From the NCBI RefSeq assembly GCF_023546765.1, contig NZ_CP097484.1, positions 2,078,001 to 2,142,000 of the forward strand: a stretch of 64,000 nt of DNA. Reading direction: 5' to 3'. The stretch comes from Methylobacterium tardum (GTDB lineage: Bacteria; Pseudomonadota; Alphaproteobacteria; Rhizobiales; Beijerinckiaceae). Positions within the stretch are counted from its first letter, which is position 1. Every line of letters starts with the position of its first letter. This document shows positions 8,281-18,900 of the stretch, in pieces. The notes under the pieces are model-generated. The model made no database searches. It was not told the DNA's origin and worked only from the letters and a program-made list of their open reading frames with translations. A program made the translations under genes and the position numbers.

Positions 8281-9069
8281 TTAGCGAAGGCCCTTCGAGA
8301 CCGTGCCGGCCATCTCGTCCGCGGCCTGGATCACCTTCGAGTTCATCTCGAACGCCCGTTGGGCTGAGATCAGGTTGGTGATTTCCCGGACCGGATCGAC
8401 GTTGGACATCTCCAGATAGCCCTGGTGGAGCTTGCCGAAGCCCGGCCCGGCGGCGAAGCCGGTCACGGGCAGGCCCGAGGCCGGGGTCTCGCGGTACAGG
8501 CCGTTGCCCAGCGGCTCGAGCCCTGCATCGTTGGTGAAGTTGGCGAGCTGAAGCTGGCCGATCGTCTGCGGCAATTGCTGCCCGTCGACCTTGACCATCA
8601 CCTGGCCGGTCTCGTTGATCACCACATCGACCGCGTTCTGCGGGATGATGATTGCCGGATCGACGCTGTAGCCTTCCGCGGTGACGAGGCGTCCGTCCGC
8701 GTTCTTGTTGAAGGAGCCGGCGCGCGTGTAGTTGATCTCGCCGTTCGGCATCGTCACCTGGAACCAGCCGCGGCCGTTGATCGCCAGGTCCAGCGGGTTC
8801 GTCGTGTTGGAGAGCGGACCCTGCCGGTGCAGGTTCCGGATCGCCGTGTTGCGAACGCCAAGTCCCAGCATGGCGCCTTCGGGAATCGCCGATTCGCCGG
8901 CCTGGATCGGCACGCCCGCCGGGCGTTCCGCCTGGTAGATCAGATCCTTGAATTCCGCGCGGGCCGCCTTGAATGCCGTCGTGTTCAGGTTCGAGATGTT
9001 GTTGGCGATGACTTCCACGTTCAGCTGCTGGGCGTTCATGCCCGTAGCCGCGATGGCGAGCGCTCTCAT
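8281..9069 (-). CDS. flgG: FlgG flagellar distal rod protein
   Basis: FlgG builds the distal rod. The 262-residue protein has the rod/hook N-terminal motif ([20 protein letters not shown], then LNTTAFK). The central segment has [20 protein letters not shown] and YTRAGSF, and the C-terminal rod motif is [20 protein letters not shown] with EMNSKVIQ. Length is exactly that expected for FlgG rather than FlgF. It is the first gene of the flgG-flgA-flgI-motE-flgH-fliL-fliP block; 101 bases separate it from fliE, so the whole 10.3 to 4.06 kb run may be one operon. Confidence 0.97.
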   Translation of the reverse strand: MRALAIAATGMNAQQLNVEVIANNISNLNTTAFKAARAEFKDLIYQAERPAGVPIQAGESAIPEGAMLGLGVRNTAIRNLHRQGPLSNTTNPLDLAINGRGWFQVTMPNGEINYTRAGSFNKNADGRLVTAEGYSVDPAIIIPQNAVDVVINETGQVMVKVDGQQLPQTIGQLQLANFTNDAGLEPLGNGLYRETPASGLPVTGFAAGPGFGKLHQGYLEMSNVDPVREITNLISAQRAFEMNSKVIQAADEMAGTVSKGLR

Positions 9070-9170
9070 GATCGGATCCTTGCGCCGGAGCGGAATGTGC
9101 GTGTGTTCGGGGAGTTTGCGGCGTGTCCCGCCGGGAGAGGCGGGCTTCTGCCGGTGAGGCGGGCGCCGCG

Positions 9171-9503
9171 TCAGATCGTCATGCGGACGATTTCGAGGTA
9201 GGCGGCAACGACCTTGTCGCGGATCGCGACGGCGGTCTGGAGCGTCTGCTCGGCCGACATCACCGCCTCGACCACGGCCTGGGTCGAGGCCTTGCCCTGG
9301 ATCCCGGAGATCGCGGCCGCCTCGCCGGTCTTCACCGTGTCGCGCATCTGCCCGGCCATCTGCGTCAGGAGATCGCCGAAACTGGAGACGGACGCCCCCG
9401 GATTCGTCTGCCGGACTCCCGGCATCGACAGGCCGAGTTCGGACGCGCCGAAGACGGAGTTCTTGTCGGAGACACTGGTGAGGGCGGCGAGGGACTGGAT
9501 CAT
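9171..9503 (-). CDS. fliE: FliE rod-MS ring adapter protein
   Basis: FliE is the first exported rod component, joining the MS ring to the rod. The 110-residue product ends with the FliE signature: [20 protein letters not shown], then [23 protein letters not shown] lies one codon upstream, but ATG 9503 overlaps the flgC stop (TGATG) and is preferred. The gene order flgB-flgC-fliE is the standard rod operon. Confidence 0.95.
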   Translation of the reverse strand: MIQSLAALTSVSDKNSVFGASELGLSMPGVRQTNPGASVSSFGDLLTQMAGQMRDTVKTGEAAAISGIQGKASTQAVVEAVMSAEQTLQTAVAIRDKVVAAYLEIVRMTI

Positions 9504-9919
9504 CACGGCCTCAGAAGTTCGATGATGCTGGCGATCATCGAGCGGGTCTGCTTGATCATCTGCAGGTTGGCCTCATACGAGCGGTTGGCCTCTCGCATGT
9601 CGGCCATCTCGATCAGCATGTTGACGTTCGGCAGCTTGACGTTGCCGTCGGCATTCGCGGCCGGGTTGCCGGGATCGTACTCGACCCGGAACGGTGCCTT
9701 GTCCTCACCGATCTGGCGCACGGCGACCGCCGTGGTCCCCGAGGCACGATCGAGCGCCGTACGGAATGTGATCGTCTTGCGGGTGTAGGGATCCGACCCG
9801 GCGGTCTGTCCGGTCGACTGCGCGTTCGCGATGTTCTCCGCGATGACCCGCATGCGCTCGGATTGCGCCTCCATGCCGGAGCCCGCGATCCGCGAGGAGG
9901 CGGCCAGGGGATCGATCAT
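9503..9919 (-). CDS. flgC: FlgC proximal rod protein
   Basis: This is a 138-residue proximal rod subunit. The N-terminal rod motif is [20 protein letters not shown], and the middle has [14 protein letters not shown]. The C-terminus has [20 protein letters not shown] followed by [12 protein letters not shown]. It overlaps flgB by ATGA and fliE by TGATG. Length is normal for FlgC. Confidence 0.97.
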   Translation of the reverse strand: MIDPLAASSRIAGSGMEAQSERMRVIAENIANAQSTGQTAGSDPYTRKTITFRTALDRASGTTAVAVRQIGEDKAPFRVEYDPGNPAANADGNVKLPNVNMLIEMADMREANRSYEANLQMIKQTRSMIASIIELLRP

Positions 9920-10302
9920 TGTCCGGCCTTCACGCTCAGGGCCAGCATCCGGTTGAACGCCTTGACCACACTGCCGTTGAGGGCCTGATCACGGCTCACC
10001 TCGCCGGACTTCATCAGCTGTTCCTCGATGCTGACCGAGTTGCCGGAATGGACCACATCCCAGCCCTGTGAGGCGCTCGCCCGCGCCGGGCGCGCGCCGG
10101 GACCCTCGCTCTCAAGATGGCCGGCACGGGTCGCCGCCATCGTCAGCATCGTCTTGTCCAGCAGATCCCGGAACGGGGTCAGATCGCGCGCGCGATACCC
10201 GGGCGTGTTGGCGTTCGCGATGTTGCCCGAGATCACGGCCTGACGCGCGGTCAAGTGCTGCAGCTGTCGGGACGCGAGATTGAACAGAAAGACTGGGTTC
10301 AT
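9916..10302 (-). CDS. flgB: FlgB proximal rod protein
   Basis: This is a 128-residue FlgB. The N-terminus carries the rod motif ARQAVISGNIANANTPGYRA, then RDLTPF. The C-terminus has SVSIEEQLMKSGEVSRDQAL and the helix [16 protein letters not shown]. FlgB is the first rod ring subunit. It is the first gene of the rod operon on the minus strand and follows a 383-base gap that presumably holds the promoter. Confidence 0.96.
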   Translation of the reverse strand: MNPVFLFNLASRQLQHLTARQAVISGNIANANTPGYRARDLTPFRDLLDKTMLTMAATRAGHLESEGPGARPARASASQGWDVVHSGNSVSIEEQLMKSGEVSRDQALNGSVVKAFNRMLALSVKAGQ

Positions 10303-10685
10303 GACCTATCGGTTTCCCGTCTTGGCAAAGTCTGCGGCAGAAGTCGTCCCGCTCGGTTGGAACATGCTCCTGATCGACGCGTTGGTTTCACCGTCGAGTC
10401 CGTGGCAACAGTTTCCTGTCGGCGGATCTTTGCGCGCCCTGTCTTGTCCGAAGCTTGCGCGGGCGGTCTTCCGAGTGCCTCGTACCTTGCGGCTGTGGCG
10501 CCCGCCGACATCGCTGGCGAGCATCGCCGACGGACGCGGTCGCTGGCGCGTCGCAGCGGTGGCGCAGGACGTGGCTCCGACGGGCGGGCGCATCCCTGCG
10601 AGCACCCGCAGCTGGGGGCCCGCCTGATCCGGCCGGTCGATCGTGCCGAGGCACTCAGGCGAGCCCGACGGCCGGCCCCGAACGG
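10303..10685. other. Intergenic region upstream of flgB
   Basis: These 383 bases between ftcR and flgB show no convincing gene. Short open frames on both strands are low-complexity, Arg/Pro-rich, and look like GC-driven shadows. The segment next to flgB (10303-10420) is less GC-rich and probably holds the flgB promoter, a likely FtcR target by analogy with Brucella and Sinorhizobium. I could not identify a terminator for ftcR or a clear promoter sequence. Confidence 0.4.
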
Positions 10686-11369
10686 TCAGTTGACGAAGGC
10701 GTATCCGAGATAGCGTCGGACCTCGATCGGATCGAAGCTCAGCTTCTGTCGGAGCTTCTTCCGCAGCTTGCTGATGTGACCCTCGATCACGCTCTCATCC
10801 ACGTCGCTCGTGAACGCGCCGTAGACTGCGTTGAACACCTGTTCCTTCGTCATCCGGCGTCCGCGGTTGCGGACCAGGAACTCGAGGATCTGACGTTCGC
10901 GACGGGGCAGTGTCATCTTCTCCCCGTCGATGTCGGGGTCGCGCCCATCGAAGTACACCTTCAGCCGCGCGGACCGGTCGATCACCGTCGTGTCCTTCGC
11001 GGCCTCGCGCTGCGATCGGCGCCACACCGCTTCGGTTCGGGCGAGAATTTCTCGGACGTGAACCGGCTTGCGGACGACGTCGTCGATGCCGGCGCCGAAG
11101 AGATTCAGCGTCTCGGTCAGGCAGCGCGTCTCGATCATCGCGATGATGGGTGCGCGGGACCGCTTGTGGATCAACTCCGGCAAGTCCGGCCGCTGCTCGC
11201 AATCGCCGAGCAGGAATCCCTGGACCGCATCCAGATCGGTTGCAGGCGCCGTCTGCAGCCAGTCTTCGAAATCGTCGCCCAGTAAACCGACGGACGTGAT
11301 GCCTTCTCTGCTGAAGTTGGCAACGTATCCATCGGTCACTATCGGTCGCTCATCGACAATGACATACAT
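10686..11369 (-). CDS. ftcR: FtcR/Rem-type flagellar transcription regulator
   Basis: This 227-residue OmpR-like response regulator begins YVIVDERPIVTDGYVANFSR, then EGI. It also has GAGIDDVVRKPVHVREILAR and a winged-helix DNA-binding domain with LPRRERQILEFLVRNRGRRM and VIEGHISKLRKKLRQKL. These features match FtcR of Brucella and Rem of Sinorhizobium, atypical regulators that switch on flagellar genes. The receiver lacks the usual acidic cluster and the expected phospho-acceptor Asp, as known for this family, so phosphorylation is doubtful. A GTG two codons upstream (11375) is an alternative start. The gene is divergent from the surface-polysaccharide genes and upstream of the rod operon. 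Confidence 0.9.
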   Translation of the reverse strand: MYVIVDERPIVTDGYVANFSREGITSVGLLGDDFEDWLQTAPATDLDAVQGFLLGDCEQRPDLPELIHKRSRAPIIAMIETRCLTETLNLFGAGIDDVVRKPVHVREILARTEAVWRRSQREAAKDTTVIDRSARLKVYFDGRDPDIDGEKMTLPRRERQILEFLVRNRGRRMTKEQVFNAVYGAFTSDVDESVIEGHISKLRKKLRQKLSFDPIEVRRYLGYAFVN

Positions 11370-11683
11370 TGTCACAAGACTCCGTCGGTATAAAAGTTTC
11401 GCGAGCTGTCTTATGCAGCTGCGATGAAAGTTGTTTGCCCGGCTTTCCTCACATGCCGTAAGCAGGAGATTGGGTCAACGGTTCGGTACGAGTCTCGACG
11501 ATGAGATTTTTTCTGACGGGCGCGTCAAAAACTCAAACTTCGTGGCGGGATTGATCGAATTTTTACAGAAATTGTTTTCAAAATTCGGAGGCCTGGAGAC
11601 GATGGTGGGCCGCAATTCGGAGGATCCAAGGTGATCTTTTCCCAGCTCTTCCGCCCTGATTCTGCAACATCCTCTCAGGCCTC
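11370..11683. promoter_or_regulatory. Divergent promoter region between ftcR and the heparinase-like gene
   Basis: These 314 bases are noticeably AT-richer than their surroundings, especially 11380-11600 (for example ATGAGATTTTTTCTGACG around 11499 and TTTTTACAGAAATTG around 11560), typical of promoter DNA. A 67-codon open frame at 11431-11634 has no recognisable features and I do not call it. Exact promoters could not be fixed. Confidence 0.4.
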
Positions 11684-14358
11684 ATGAACGATCGTTCCGC
11701 CTCCATGCCGGCCGCAGTGAGACACGATGCGGGCTCGGTGAGCACGGTCGGCGCCGATTACGTCGTGGGCAGCAGGAATCGCTGGTCGCGCGTCATGTTA
11801 AGCTTTGAGCGCCTGACCGCCGGCCAATGGTATGAGTTTAGCGCATATGTGGTTTGCGACGGTGCCGAGTCGGCCTCGGATGCCAGGGACTTCGCGATGC
11901 TCGGCGTCGTGTTCCTGTCGCAGGACGGATCGGAGATCGATTTCGCGCGGGTGCCCGGGCTGGCCCGGACCTCGATGGATGCGCATGGCGACTGGCTCGC
12001 CGGGCCGGCCTGGGAGGGCGGCGCGGGTGCCCGCGCCGTCTCCGTGCGACGCTGCTTCTACCTGCCGGCTCCCGCCGCCGGGGTGGCCGTGGTCATCCGG
12101 AGCTGGCGCAACGCGCACCCCTTCCGAATCATTGGTCCCGAGATCCGGCCGGCCGGCGCGACCGCGTCCTCCGCAGAGGACGCGCTCGCTGACCGAGCCG
12201 CTCCACCGCGGGGCCGGCTGGCCCAGGACGGACGGATCGACCTCGGTCCCCATCCTGTCTGGTTCCGGCATGGCCTCGTCCCGGGGCGCCCGCTCGTCTT
12301 CCGGGGGCAGGTGATCGCGCAGGGGCGGACGGAGGGCGCCCTAGCCCAGATCTGCTTCCGCGATGCCGGCGGCAGCCCGATCCCGCCCCCTACCCCGACA
12401 CCCTGTCCACGCTGTCGGTTCCGGCCTTCCTGGACATCCCGGTCCACCGACAGGCCTACCGCTTCACCCTGAAGGTCTCTCCGCCGCCGCAGGCCGCAAC
12501 CCTGGAGATCGGCTTCGGGACCTGGGAGGCGGATCCGGGTCTCGCGCTGGCGGCCGCGCCCGACGCACTTCTCGGCGATGACCTGCGCCTGGCGAATCTG
12601 ACGGACGACTCAGATCCGGGGGCCGAGGCAGTCCTGGCACGGCTGCTCGGCCGCCTCGGCCCTCTTCTCGACGGCGGTGCCGGGGCGGGATCGATCCGGC
12701 CCTACCTCGATGCCGCCCTCCTGGCTGAGCGGCCGTCGCCGCTGCGCAGCTTCGCGCGCCTGCGGGACGGGGCCGAGGCCTGCGTCTGGGCGGAGGGAGC
12801 CATCCGCCTCGCATCCCGGCCGGCCGGCCGCTTCCGGACGTCCCGGACTGGGCGGCCGACCCGTTCCGGTCGCAGGCTTGGCGCCTGGCGTTCCAGTCCC
12901 TGGACTGGACCTGGGGCGCTGCCGAGAGTTCGGAGCGCGCGGTTCGGGAGCGGGCGGTCGCCGTCGCCGTGTCCTGGTCCCGCGCGAACCCTTGGGGCCA
13001 ACCGGCGGATTCGCTGAGCCAGCATCCCGCCTGCACGGCGCGGCGCCTGGAGGCGCTGCTGAGCCTCCTGCAGGCGGCGGCGCGAGACGCGGCCGGCGCG
13101 GACGGGCGCGCGATCGATATCCTGGGCGGTGAGGTCGTACGTCACGCCGTGGCTCTGGCGGAGATCCTGGCGCAGCACACGGTGGCAGGCTCGCTTCTGG
13201 AGCTTCAGGTCGCAGCCGCTCTGCTGGCGGCCGGTCTGGCCCTCCCCGCCTTTCCGATGGCGCGGCACTGGACGGCCCTCGCGGTGCTCGCCCTGCAGCG
13301 CGGCTTCGAGGCGATGATCGACCCAGACGGCGCCGTCGCGGAGGCCTCGTATCACCGGAGCCTCGAGATCCTCACCCTCGCTCTGGTTCTCATCCCCATC
13401 CTGAAGGCCCGGCCGGATCTGACGCCGCTGGCCGTGATTCTCGACGCGCGCGTCCCGAAGGCCTGGGCCGGGATGGTCGCCCTGTTCGAGCCGGACGGTG
13501 CCCTGCCCCCTTCGGCGACACGCCCGGCCATGCCGACCGGTATCGCTGGCTGGAGCGGGTGGCCGCCGCGCATGGCCGGCCCGGGATGGCCGCGCCCGAC
13601 TCCGGGCGGGCGGGCGACGGATGGCCCCACGCCGCCGGAGCGAGCCGGCCCGGAACCCTCATCGTGCGCCGGTCGGGGGATGGGGCGGGCTGGTCCGCCT
13701 TCACGGCCGATTTCTCCGAGCAGGTCGACCCACAGGATCACCGGGACTGCACCTCCTTCACCTTCGCCACCGGCGGCCTGCGCTGGATCACCGAGAGCGC
13801 GGGCCAGCACCGGCGACGGCGCGGGCGCACAATGTCGCCTTCCCGGACGGCCGGGAACCGGGTGCGGGAGCGGGCTTCGCGCGGGCGGCCTTCCGCTTGG
13901 GCGATGCTGTCGTGCACTGCATCGAGACGCAGGTGCACGGGCCCGATTACCGGCATGTCCGGGCTTTCGTGCTGCTGGACGATCTCTCGGGTCTCGCCGT
14001 GTTCGATCGCTTCCGGGCGGGACATCGCCCGCTCACGGCGGAAGGCTTCCTGCACCTCGACGCCGGGGTCACGGTCGCCCTCGACCCGTCCCGGCGGGTC
14101 TTCGGCCTGCGCGATGAGAGGCGTCTGCAGATCGTGCCCCACGCGATCAGCGGCCGACTCGGCGACTTGGCCTTGAGCCGGGCCTCGTTCGGCCCGCGGG
14201 AGAATCACGGGGCGCCAGCCGGACCGGTCCTGCGCTACGGCCTGTCAGGCACGGGCATTCTGGCCGGGGGCCTGCTGATCGCGTCATCCGCTGGCGGCGT
14301 GAGCCGGCTCGCGGCCGCGATCGAGGAGGAGGCATTCCGGAGCGCCCTGACGGACTGA
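11684..14358 (+). CDS. Heparinase II/III-like polysaccharide lyase candidate (four -1 frameshifts)
   Basis: Reading through four frameshifts gives one protein of about 892 residues. The shifts are near 12386-12390 (C run), 12815-12840, 13506-13510 (C run) and 13801-13803 (G run); each is one missing base, and adding four restores the frame throughout. The N-terminal third is beta-rich (SVSTVGADYVVGSRNRWSRV; VSVRRCFYLPAPAAGVAVVI). The middle is helical with IDPDGAVAEASYHRSLEILT, resembling the toroid domain of heparinase II/III-like proteins. The C-terminal part is a likely beta-sandwich (HCIETQVHGPDYRHVRAFVL; DRFRAGHRPLTAEGFLHLDA). The family is inferred from this order and from the neighbouring capsule export gene; a role in trimming or modifying surface polysaccharide is a guess. 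If the shifts were real it would be a pseudogene. Confidence 0.5.
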
Positions 14359-14605
14359 CTGTCGTAGGGCCGGATGCGGGCCGATAGCCCGACCTCACCA
14401 GACCATGTCACAGGCGAGCGGTCGCCCTGAGACAGGCTGGAGATTCCCAAGGGTGGATCGACTCGCGCCGGGGCGGGCGCGAGGCCGGAGTTGCGGGCGT
14501 GTCACGGACATGCTTTCGCCGCCTGTCCGTGCCACTGACCCCGGCCACGTCCCGGACGCGTCCGGGGATCGCGGGCAGGACAGCTCCACAGTCGAGAAGC
14601 AGGCG

Positions 14606-15850
14606 ATGAACATGCAGGCTCGGAGAGCCGAGGGGCGGCTTCTCAAGGCTGCCGATCGGCAGAATGGGATTTCGCAGTCGCTGCGGCAGATCGCGCGGGT
14701 GCCCGGACTCGCGGAACGCAAGAAGGGCGTCCGATCCTACCAGAGCCACATCAAGAGCGATCCCTGGCTTCCGATCCTGTTCGTCCTCTGCTTCGTGCTG
14801 CCGACGCTGGCCGGCGGTCTGTATTATGGCCTCCTGGCCTCCGACCGCTACGTCACGGAGGCACAGTTCGCGATCCGACCCATGTTCGGGACGGCCGACA
14901 AGGCCACGCCCGACGCGGTCGGCACCAATGCCGGCGTTCCGAAGGAGATGATCGCCCAGGATACGCTGATCGCGCAGGAATACATCCTGAGCCGGCCGAT
15001 GCTGGAGGCGATCGAGGCGCAACTGCCGATCCGCAAGTGGTTCAGCAGCGACAGCATCGACTATCCGTCCCGTCTCAACCCCGACAAGCCGATCGAGAAA
15101 CTCCTCCGTTACTGGAAGCGGCGCGTCAGCGTCGACATCGAGTCCGGCACCGGCATCATGACGCTGTCCGTCGAAGCCTTCGATCCGGACGAGTCGCTCG
15201 CGATCACACAAGCCGTGATGGCGGAAGCCGAGCGGATGGTGAACGAGCTGAGCATCAAGCCGCGCCAGGATGCGGTGGACGAGAGCGCGCGCGAGCTGAA
15301 GCTCGCCGACGAGCGCGTGGCGGCGGCGCGCGCAGCCCTGAACGCGCTGCGCAATCGCGAGGGTGTGCTGGACGCGGTGAAATCGAACGAGGTCACGCTC
15401 AAGACCGTCTCAGAGCTTCAGCTGTCCCGCGCCAAGCTGTCCATCCAGCTCGCAGTCCTTCAGCGCGACCTCAACCCCGAGGCGCGGCCTGTCGTCGATC
15501 TGAAGCAGCAGATCAAGGATCTCGATAACAACATTGCGCGCATCCAGCGGGAGTTGGCGACCGTCGATCCGGATCAGAAGCGGCGGCTCTCGAACGCGCT
15601 GACGCAGTCCGAAGCCCTCGAGAGCAAGCGCACCTACGAAGAGAAGTATCGTGAGCAGGTGCGCTTGGCGTTCGAGCGCGCGCGCATCCTCGCGGCCCAG
15701 AAGGCCGAGGCCTTCGTGCCCATCGTCCCGGCGATCAGGGCCCAATCCGCCACCGAGCCGCGCCGGATCCTGATGACCAGCCTGATTACCGCCGCTGCAG
15801 CGATGGTCTTCGCCGCGGCGATGTTTGCCCGGAAGTTGCTGGCGCATTGA
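14606..15850 (+). CDS. KpsE/BexC-type capsule polysaccharide export inner-membrane protein
   Basis: This 414-residue protein has a membrane segment at about 53-76 (WLPILFVLCFVLPTLAGGLY) and a periplasmic part with YVTEAQFAIRP and QEYILSRPMLEAIEAQLPIR. A long coiled coil (about 200-340) and a C-terminal membrane segment (LITAAAAMVFAAAMFARKLL) follow. This is the polysaccharide co-polymerase-3 layout of KpsE, BexC and CtrB, which bridge the ABC exporter and the outer-membrane channel in group 2/3 capsule export. No ABC transporter or Wza-like gene is in the window, so partners must lie elsewhere. The frame opens at 14405, but ATG 14606 gives the usual short cytoplasmic tail; the exact start is uncertain. 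Confidence 0.85.
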   Translation: MNMQARRAEGRLLKAADRQNGISQSLRQIARVPGLAERKKGVRSYQSHIKSDPWLPILFVLCFVLPTLAGGLYYGLLASDRYVTEAQFAIRPMFGTADKATPDAVGTNAGVPKEMIAQDTLIAQEYILSRPMLEAIEAQLPIRKWFSSDSIDYPSRLNPDKPIEKLLRYWKRRVSVDIESGTGIMTLSVEAFDPDESLAITQAVMAEAERMVNELSIKPRQDAVDESARELKLADERVAAARAALNALRNREGVLDAVKSNEVTLKTVSELQLSRAKLSIQLAVLQRDLNPEARPVVDLKQQIKDLDNNIARIQRELATVDPDQKRRLSNALTQSEALESKRTYEEKYREQVRLAFERARILAAQKAEAFVPIVPAIRAQSATEPRRILMTSLITAAAAMVFAAAMFARKLLAH

Positions 15851-15944
15851 GTCGCGGCCAAGCGCTGTGGGCGTCCGGTAAACGGGCGGCCGCTTCGCCG
15901 GCCGTGCGGCTGCAGCCAGCGCGGCCGGAACCCGGCGCCGCGAC

Positions 15945-18900
15945 TCACGGACCCGCGATGATCTCGCGGATCCGCGCCCCCAGCGTCTCGATCACGAACG
16001 GCTTGGTGAGCACGGCCATGCCCGCCGCCAGCTGGCCGCTGCCGAGGGCCGAGGTCTCCGCGTAGCCGGTGATGAACAGAACCTTCAGACCGGGCCGCTG
16101 CGCGCGCGCGGCATCGGCCATCTGGCGGCCGTTCATCCCGCCCGGCAGGCCGATATCCGTGATCAGAAGGTCGATCCGGGCGTCCGATTGCAGCACCTGC
16201 AGGCCTGACGCGCTGTCGGTGGCCTCGATCGCCGTGTAACCCAGCTCGTCCAGCACCTCGGTCACGAGCATGCGCACCGTCGGCTCGTCGTCGACGACGA
16301 GAACCGTCTCTCCCTGCTCGGCGCGCGGCGGCTGCGTGACGCCTGAGGGCGCTGCCTCAGCGTCCGCGCGCCCATCATGGCGCGGCAGGTAGAGGCATAC
16401 CGTCGTGCCCTGCCCGATCTCCGAGGTGATGCGGACCTGCCCGCCGGATTGCTGGGCGAAGCCGTAGATCATCGAGAGGCCCAGGCCTGTGCCCTGGCCG
16501 ATCGGCTTGGTGGTGAAGAACGGCTCGAAGGCCTTGGCCATCACGTCCGGCGCCATGCCGGTGCCGGTATCGGTCACGCACAGGCTGACATACGGGCCGG
16601 GTGCCAGGTCGCGTTCCCGGGCCGGGCCGGGATCGAGCCAGCGATTGGCGGTCGCTATGGTGATGCGGCCGCCGTCCGGCATCGCGTCGCGGGCGTTGAT
16701 GCAGAGGTTGAGGAGCGCGTTCTCCAGCTGGTTGGGGTCGGCGAGCGCGGCCCAGAGGTCGGCCGCCTCCGTCACCGCGACGGCGATGCCGGGTCCGACC
16801 GTGCGCCGGATCAGGTCCTCCATGCCGGTGATGCGGTCATGGACGTTCGTCGGCTTGGGATCGAGCGTCTGGCGGCGCGAGAAGGCGAGCAGCCGGTGGG
16901 TCAGGGCGGCGGCCCGCTTGGCGGCGCCCTGCGCGGCCGCCATGTAGCGGCCGATATCGTCGAGCCGGCCCTGGCCGATGCGGGTCTGCATCAGCTCAAG
17001 CGAGCCGGAGATGCCGGCCAGCAGATTGTTGAAGTCATGGGCCGGCCGCCGGTGAGCTGGCCGACGGCCTCCATCTTCTGGGCCTGGCGGAGGGCATCCT
17101 CGGCCTTCAGCCGCTCGCCCACCTCCTCGGTGATGCGCTGCTCCAGGCGCTCGTTCAGCGCCTGCAGGGCCTGCTCGACGTGCCGCTGCTCGGTGACGTC
17201 GATGATCACGCCCGCCAGCCGCCGGCCCCGCTCGAGCTCTGACGAGAGCCTTCCCATGGCCAGCACGATGCGCTCCCGGTCGCTGCCGGTGACGCGGTAC
17301 TCGGCCTGGTAGGGTGTCGAGGTCGCGATGGCCCCGGAGATCGCCTCCTGCACGCGGGACCGGTCCTGCGGGTGGATGCCCGCCACGAAGGAGGCGAGCG
17401 GCAGCCCGGCGGCTTCGGCCTCCGCGCGGTTTACCCCGAACAGCTCCGCGATCGGCCCGAGCACGGCCACGGTGTCGGTGTCGATCTCCCATTCGAAGAT
17501 CCCGACGCCCCCGGTCGAGAGCGCCATGGAGAGCCGGTCCTGGCTGATGCGGAAACGCTGCTCGCTGGCCCAGATCGCCCGGCTGGCCTCGCGGCGCATC
17601 TCGGCCATCTGGATGTTCGCGTTGACTCGGGCGACGAGTTCGCGGGCCGCGAAGGGCTTCACGAGGTAATCGTCGGCCCCGGCATCGAGACCCTCGATCT
17701 TGGCCTCCTCGCCGGCGCGCGCCGAGAGCATGATCACCGGAATTCCGGCCGTGCGGGGCTCCTGGCGCACCGCCCGCAGCAATCCGAAGCCGTCGAGCTT
17801 CGGCATCATCACATCCGTCAGGATCAGGTCAGGCGGCGCCGCGGCGGCGGCGGCGAAGGCCTCCGCCCCGTCGCCCACGGCCGTCACCCGATAGCCCTGG
17901 CCTTCGAGCAGCCGCGCCACGTAGCTGCGCATGTCGGCATTGTCGTCGGCGAGCAGCACGTCCTTCCCGGCGCCGGCCCGGAGGGCCCCGTCGGGGGTGA
18001 TCGCGCCGAGCCCGGCCGTCGACAGCGCGCCGGCGGTCTCCATCGGCGCGGCCTCCGGCAGCCACCGCAGCGCCTCATCCAGGTACTCGTGCGCGCGCAC
18101 GACGGCGGTGGCCGCATCCGCGCGGTCGCGGACCTGAGCGGCCGGGAGGTGGGCGCGTCCCAGGGGAAGAACGACCGTGAAGGTCGTCCCCTGGCCGACG
18201 ATGCTCTCGACCGTGATCTCGCCGCCGTGGAGCCGGACGAGTTCCGCCACCAGCGCGAGCCCGATCCCGCTGCCCTCGAAGCTGCGCCCGTGCGCGCCTT
18301 CGACCCGGTAGAAGCGCTCGAACAGGCGGGGGATCTCGCCGGCCGGGATTCCGATGCCCGTATCGGCGACCGAGACGCGGGCCGATCGTCCGTCTGCCGC
18401 GGGTTCGGTCGTCACCCGGATGCCGCCGCTGAGCGTGAACTTGAACGCGTTGGAGAGGAGATTGAGGACGATCTTCTCCCACATCTCCCGGTCGACGTAG
18501 GACGACAGCGGCAGCGGCTGGCAGCGGACGTCCAGCTCGAGACCGGCCCGCTCCACGGCCGAGCGGAAACCGGAGGCGATCTCGGCGGTGAGCGCGCCCA
18601 GATCCACCGGCTCGAAGGCGGCGCGCACGCGGCCCGCCTCGATCCGCGAGAAGTCGAGCAGGCTGTTGACCAGCCGGAGCAGGCGCGTGCCGTTCCGGTG
18701 CGCGAGCTCGACCTGGGCGCGTACGGCCGCGCCGGCCGTGCCGCTCGCCAGCACCTCCTCGAGGGGGCCGAGCATCAGGGTGAGCGGCGTACGGAACTCA
18801 TGGCTGACATTGGAGAAGAACGCGGTCTTGGCCCGGTCGAGCTCGGCCAGGGCCTCGGCGCGCCGGCGCTCTTCCTCGTAGGCGTCGGCGCTGGCAATGG

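Noticed and set aside
11431..11634. 67-codon frame in the AT-rich promoter region
   Set aside because: No ribosome site and no similarity to known proteins; more likely promoter DNA.
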